In this document: piece after piece, positions 59,720 through 64,000 of the stretch
How positions within the stretch are numbered: position 1 is the first letter of the stretch
Layout: each line of letters opens with the position of its first letter
From: Artemia franciscana
Lineage: Eukaryota > Arthropoda > Branchiopoda > Anostraca > Artemiidae
Direction: 5' to 3'
Assembly: GCF_032884065.1 (NCBI RefSeq)
Contig: NC_088865.1
Location: 45,301,732 to 45,365,731 of the forward strand
Length of the DNA stretch: 64,000 bases
Notes under the pieces: model-generated
What the model was told of the DNA's origin: nothing
Databases searched by the model: none
What the model saw: the letters and a program-made list of their open reading frames with translations, nothing else
Made by a program: the position numbers and the translations under genes

Positions 59720-60830
59720 TAACATTTATTATAGGTAATCTACACAATAAACAAATTATCTAACTTACAGCCCTTGCCCCGAGGGCTTTGGGGGAGGGTT
59801 GACATCCCCAAAGGCATAATTACTGAACTTTTCAATAATATGAAGAAAATAGATGTCTCAACATTTTGATTAGATGTTTGTTTGATGAGCGTCAGGGGGG
59901 GGGGGTGGCTGATTGCCTTCAAGTTATTTTGACTTTTAAAAAGGGCAATTTTGCTTCCAAATACCAATCAAATGAGCCCAAACTGAAATTTTAAAGAACA
60001 TCCATTCCATAAGAAAACCTTGTGCTCCCCTAGAGCACAACTAAACACCCTTTCCCCGGGGCTTTGGGAGTTGTGTCAACCCAAGAAGCATTGTTAAATG
60101 TTGTTTCGACTATTTTGAACAAAATAGCGATATCACAATCTTAATTAGATGCATATGGGAAAAGAGGGCGTTGAGGGGGGAGCTAGTTGCCCCCCATCAG
60201 CTTTGACCCTTAGAAAGAAGCAAGAACTTTCAATTTACAATCAAATGAGCCTATAAAGTTATACAACCAACCTTTGAATAAAACTTTAAATGCCCTGGGC
60301 ATTACTTACAGCCTCTACCCCTTGGCTCTTGGTGTTTTTTCAACCCCAAACGCCTCGTTATACAATCTATAGACTGTTAAGAATAAAACGACTTTCTCAA
60401 AATTTCTATCGGATGGATTTGGGAAAAATAGCATGTGGGTGGCCCAGTTGCCTTCCGATGACCTTTGAGCCTTAAAAAATGCACAAGGAATCCAGATTTC
60501 CTATTGAATGAGGTCAATCCGAAGTTTATACAACACCTTCAATGAAGACCATATATATGTTAACAATGGGCAACTAGTATGACGTATAGCCCTTGCCTTG
60601 ACGCCAACGAGAGCAGAGGGTGTCATACCCAAGGACAGAATTTCAAAAATTTTCATTTATAATGAACAAAACGGCTATATCAAATCTTTAATTAGATGTG
60701 TTTGGGGACATGAAGGGCATTGAGGGGCTGTTTGCTCTCCAATCTCTTTCGACAACTAAAAAGGGCACTAGAACTTTTGATTTTTTTTTATCGAGTTAGC
60801 CCCTTTCAATGTTTCTAAGACACCTCCTTT
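59720..60830. repeat. Tandem array of ~280-bp units (array T2)
   Basis: About four degenerate units share GCCCCGAGGGCTTTGGGGGA-type starts (59771, 60053, 60318 and 60595 regions), AACAAAA-TGGC/AGCG blocks, GGGAAAAGAGGGCGTTGAGG and TTAGAAAGAAGCAAGAACTT, AATCAAATGAGCC. Same family as array T1 (29340-30540). It abuts FB copy R12 with a short spacer. Confidence 0.75.
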
Positions 60831-62516
60831 TGTGCGAAGTGACTTGGTAAAAAAAACTAAAGTAAATATTTAATACATTGTGCCAACATCATTCTTTACT
60901 TAGGAAGTACTATTGCGTTGCTTGTTAAGGTTGTAAGCCATTTCAGAATCAATACATTATATACAGCGCCTATCCATAATGATCCAAAGTACCAATGATA
61001 ATGAAAGTCAATTTTCATTTTTTCACCTTGCTAAATAGAAATTTAGTTTGAAAAATCGCAAATTCAATTTAATGAAAAAGACCTCAGTATGTAATACAGT
61101 TTCTAGTAGTAGCCGGTGCCAAATTCAAAGAAGAAATATGAATGAAATATCAGAAGAACCAAAAAATAGCCAAATACGAAGAGCCAAAAGAATATTGCAC
61201 CAAGAGGTTTAAGATAGTATAGTTTTCTTTTGAAGGCTTAATTTAATTTAAGAATGGACAGATTACTGGTAATAGAATTTTTGGGTGAAAGAAAATTCTT
61301 CAAATTTAACTGATTAGTTTTTCTAATTTGTTGCATGGTTTAACTCGGCTACACTAACAATAATATGGTAGTGTACACAAAACTTATAATTTTGAAACAA
61401 CCAAAAGAAAAATCTTAGAAAATTCAAATTTTCAGACCAAAGAGGGAAACAGGAGCGAAAGATTGGTTTTATTTTACTGTCCTCGGTACTTTAACCTTGA
61501 GGTAAACTTAATATTTCGCAAAAACAAGGGATAGCGGATAGAATTTTTTTTGTGATCGAAACATCTGCAAAAAAAATTGGCTAGCGGTGCGGTGGTTAAT
61601 AATAAATAGATTCGTCTGGTCCTGTAACTAACTTAAATCTAGCCAAACAAAATGAACGTGACAAATTTTATCAAAATGTAGGTCGCTTAAGCAGAACAAA
61701 ATTTACTATTCTTGATCAACCAACTAGTTTTCGTAACTAATTAGGTTTTATAACAAATATACAAAACTAATTCACGGTTGTTCAGTGAAAATCGGGAAAC
61801 GAGCAGTTACTTTAGAGGATTTTAAGCCAAGTACGTATTGTGCAACAGGGTTAGAATACTGTAGCTATTTTTATTTAGTTATTTTTAGTTTGAACTTAAA
61901 GTTAGAGCTGGGCATTTTTTGCTGTTTCCGTAATAGTTCAAGCGTGACAACTTGGCTAAATAAAAAGTTATTTTTTCATTCATCCCTCACGAAAACATCA
62001 CTCTTAGCCTCCCCCTTCCATTGAAGGGTATTTATATGGTAGTTTAAAATGGTCTTCGCACATTAAAAAATACATTACCATTTTATCTAAGTCTTGTCAC
62101 ATATGAAGCGCAAAGGCCCACTGATGCACAAGGAATTAGACATATTCTGGACCATCAAGGGGGAGGGGGATTTACATCCTCTAAAGAAAGAACATGTTGC
62201 ATTTTCTCGCCATTGCTGGTGTTAGTAATAATTGTTCTTTTAGTTCGTGGAAACAAGATTATTAATTTAATAATTACTACTAATAGTTTGCGGATACATG
62301 ATCTTTAGGGAGGACCAATTGTCCAAATTAATTTCCAAAATTAGGATACATACTAAACACATTTTTTATTTGTCTATATATCAGCATTCACCTAAACAGC
62401 ATTTGCAACTTCTAGAAAAATTTTGCTAACGCTTGTTGACTACAAAATACAGGGCAAATTAACTATAAAATTTTTGCAGCAAGTGATTATAATGATGAAT
62501 AGCGGAATTAGCAGAA
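60831..62516. other. AT-rich spacer, no gene recognised
   Basis: Only short frames without family signal. Nothing else supported. Confidence 0.45.
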
Positions 62517-63113
62517 TCAATCTATATATTTACTCCATTTTATTATCAAAAATATGTCTGACATTACCTGAGACCAATATGACCTGAGGTCAACACAGCT
62601 ACACACGGCCCTCCTACACTCCAATCTATTCAAAGCCTCCCTCTTTACACCATACGTAAAAGTTTCCGTTACTATATAATTTTTTCTTATGTCACACTTC
62701 AATCATATTCAGGCACGACCTTTTTTTGGTTTGATCCTAGATGGTTGCCAAACAAGGATGTTCTTGGGCAGCCCATTATCCTTCATACGCAGATTGCGTT
62801 AAAACCATCTCAACATTTCTACAACTGTAGCTCTAGGCATAGGGACTGACCAGTATTTTACTGTTTGAGATACAATTAGTCAGTCGGTTAACCTAAACGT
62901 TCCTAATTTCCCTGGAAAACATACAGCAAATCATACTTTGTTTTTTGGAGTGCACGCGCTTCAGAACCATACTTGACCATTGTCATCACTGTGGCTTCAA
63001 ATTTTCTTATCTTGGTGCGTAGACTTGTCTTCAATTCTTCCAAACTTTTTAAACTTTGGGCATTGGCTATTCTATCTTCAATATCTTCACTGTACAAACC
63101 GTCTTTACTATTA
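62517..63113 (-). pseudogene. RTE-like LINE ORF2 C-terminal remnant (second copy of the LINE 3 family)
   Basis: The minus strand shows KDGLYSEDIEDRIANAQ, LRTKIRKFEATVMTMVKYGS and LYVFQGN (63113-62905), then in other frames RMKDNGLPKNILVWQPSRIK (about 62795-62735) and VKREALNRLECRRAVCSCVD (about 62655-62590). The order is the same as in LINE copy 3 (44840-47130). The 5' part is cut off at FB copy R13. Stops and frame changes show it is dead. Confidence 0.78.
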
Positions 63114-63114
63114 A

Positions 63115-64000
63115 TTAAATAAAAAAAACGAGTTTTTTTAACTGAAAGTAAGGAGCGACATTAAAACTTAAAACGCACAGAAATTACTTCGTATATGAAA
63201 GAGGCTGCTTCCTCATCAACGCCCCGCTCTTTACGCTAAAGTTTTTTACTGTTTTAGAAAGAAGAATTGAGAGAAAGAGTCAAACTTTAGCGTAAAGAGC
63301 GGGGCGTTGATGAGGAAGCAGCCTCTTTCATATACGAAGTAATTTCTGTGGGTTTTAAGTTTTAATGTCGCTCCTTACTTTCAGTTAAAAAAACTCGTTT
63401 TTTTTATTTAATTTCTGAACGTTTTTGAATCAATGCATGTTTTGATTTTGGCTCTCCGCAGAGGAATAATCAAAACGAAATTTGTATATTTTTTGGGGGG
63501 GGGGGGCTAAATGGCTTTCTCATAATTTTGATCGAATGATTTTGAGAAAAAAAGAGGGGGGGGCGAAGCCTAGTTGCCCTCCGATTTTTTGGTTAATTAA
63601 AAAGGCAACTAGAACTTTTAATTTTTTACGAATCTTTTTATTGGTAAAAGATTTACGTAACTTATAAATTAGCTTACGTAAAGAACTTTTGTATTCTCAT
63701 GTTTTTATTACATATATGAGGGGATTCGCCCCATCGTCAGTACCTCGCTCTTTACACTAAAGCTTAAATTTTATCCCAATTCATTAAGAATGACCCCCTG
63801 AATCACAAAAGCCGTAGAATAAGTAGTTGAAATTACCGAAAATACTTTAGCGTAAAGAGCGAGGTATTAGAAGGAGGTGAGCCCCTCATATGGGTAATAA
63901 TTTCTGTTTGTTTTAAGTTTTATTGCTGTTCCTTACTTCCAGCTGAAAAAGCTTTTTCACTTTTATTTTTTAATTGTTTTTTTTAAATAATGCTAGTAAA
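63115..64000 (-). repeat. FB foldback element copy R13 (reverse, runs off the window)
   Basis: Hairpin at about 63131-63396 (arms end 63241 and start 63284) with the R2-type central arm GAGGCTGCTTCCTCATCAAC, then reversed body to the window end. It is nearly identical to R2 over most of its length. Its junction with the LINE remnant at 63113-63117 shows insertion into the LINE. Confidence 0.9.

Overview
The window looks like a TE-rich, AT-rich stretch of an animal nuclear genome. The clues are spliced exons with GT/AG borders, long (TA)n and (CA)n microsatellites, several non-LTR retrotransposons (LINEs), Helitrons, a Maverick/Polinton and a pogo/psq transposase. The one multi-exon host gene I can support (exons at 24336-24523, 34994-35158 and 41682-41943, + strand) ends in a DM4/DM12-type four-cysteine domain, a family known mainly from arthropods. 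An arthropod, possibly a branchiopod crustacean such as Artemia, is my best guess. The species is inference only. No bacterial operon, rRNA, tRNA or CRISPR array was seen.

Layout. 0-3.5 kb: end of a foldback element (working name FB), a LINE remnant and a (TA)n tract. 3.56-10.64 kb: three Helitron copies in head-to-tail order on the minus strand, separated by (TA)n or short spacers, all lacking the Rep nuclease. 11.2-11.7 kb: a 25-bp minisatellite. 12.9-21.4 kb: a decayed Maverick/Polinton (pX-like, chromodomain integrase, minor and major capsid, adenovirus-type protease), preceded by one FB copy and split by another. 22.2 kb: a possible 60-codon minus-strand gene. 24.3-42.1 kb: the DM4/DM12 gene, whose two introns (about 10.5 and 6.5 kb) hold FB copies, a large inverted repeat, a ~280-bp tandem array and two LINEs. 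42.6-47.2 kb: FB fragments and an RTE-like LINE split by an FB copy. 48.2-49.25 kb: another LINE fragment (minus). 49.3-55.6 kb: a divergent inverted-repeat pair enclosing a pogo/psq transposase relic and a full FB copy. 55.9-58.5 kb: a frameshifted ORF of unknown family, a (CA)n tract and a (TAG)-rich repeated block. 58.5-64 kb: two reverse FB copies, a second ~280-bp array and a second RTE-like LINE remnant.

The most striking signal is the FB family, with at least 13 copies or fragments. It carries a ~265-bp hairpin with ~110-bp arms near one end. Arm sequences differ between copies, yet the two arms of each copy nearly always match, and a second 35-bp hairpin exists in only some copies. 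This suggests ongoing arm-to-arm copying (snap-back synthesis or gene conversion) rather than simple inheritance of one old palindrome.

All mobile-element genes here appear broken by stops, frameshifts or internal deletions. The DM4/DM12 exons are open and phase-compatible. Family names come from recognition of motifs by eye, and no database search was run.
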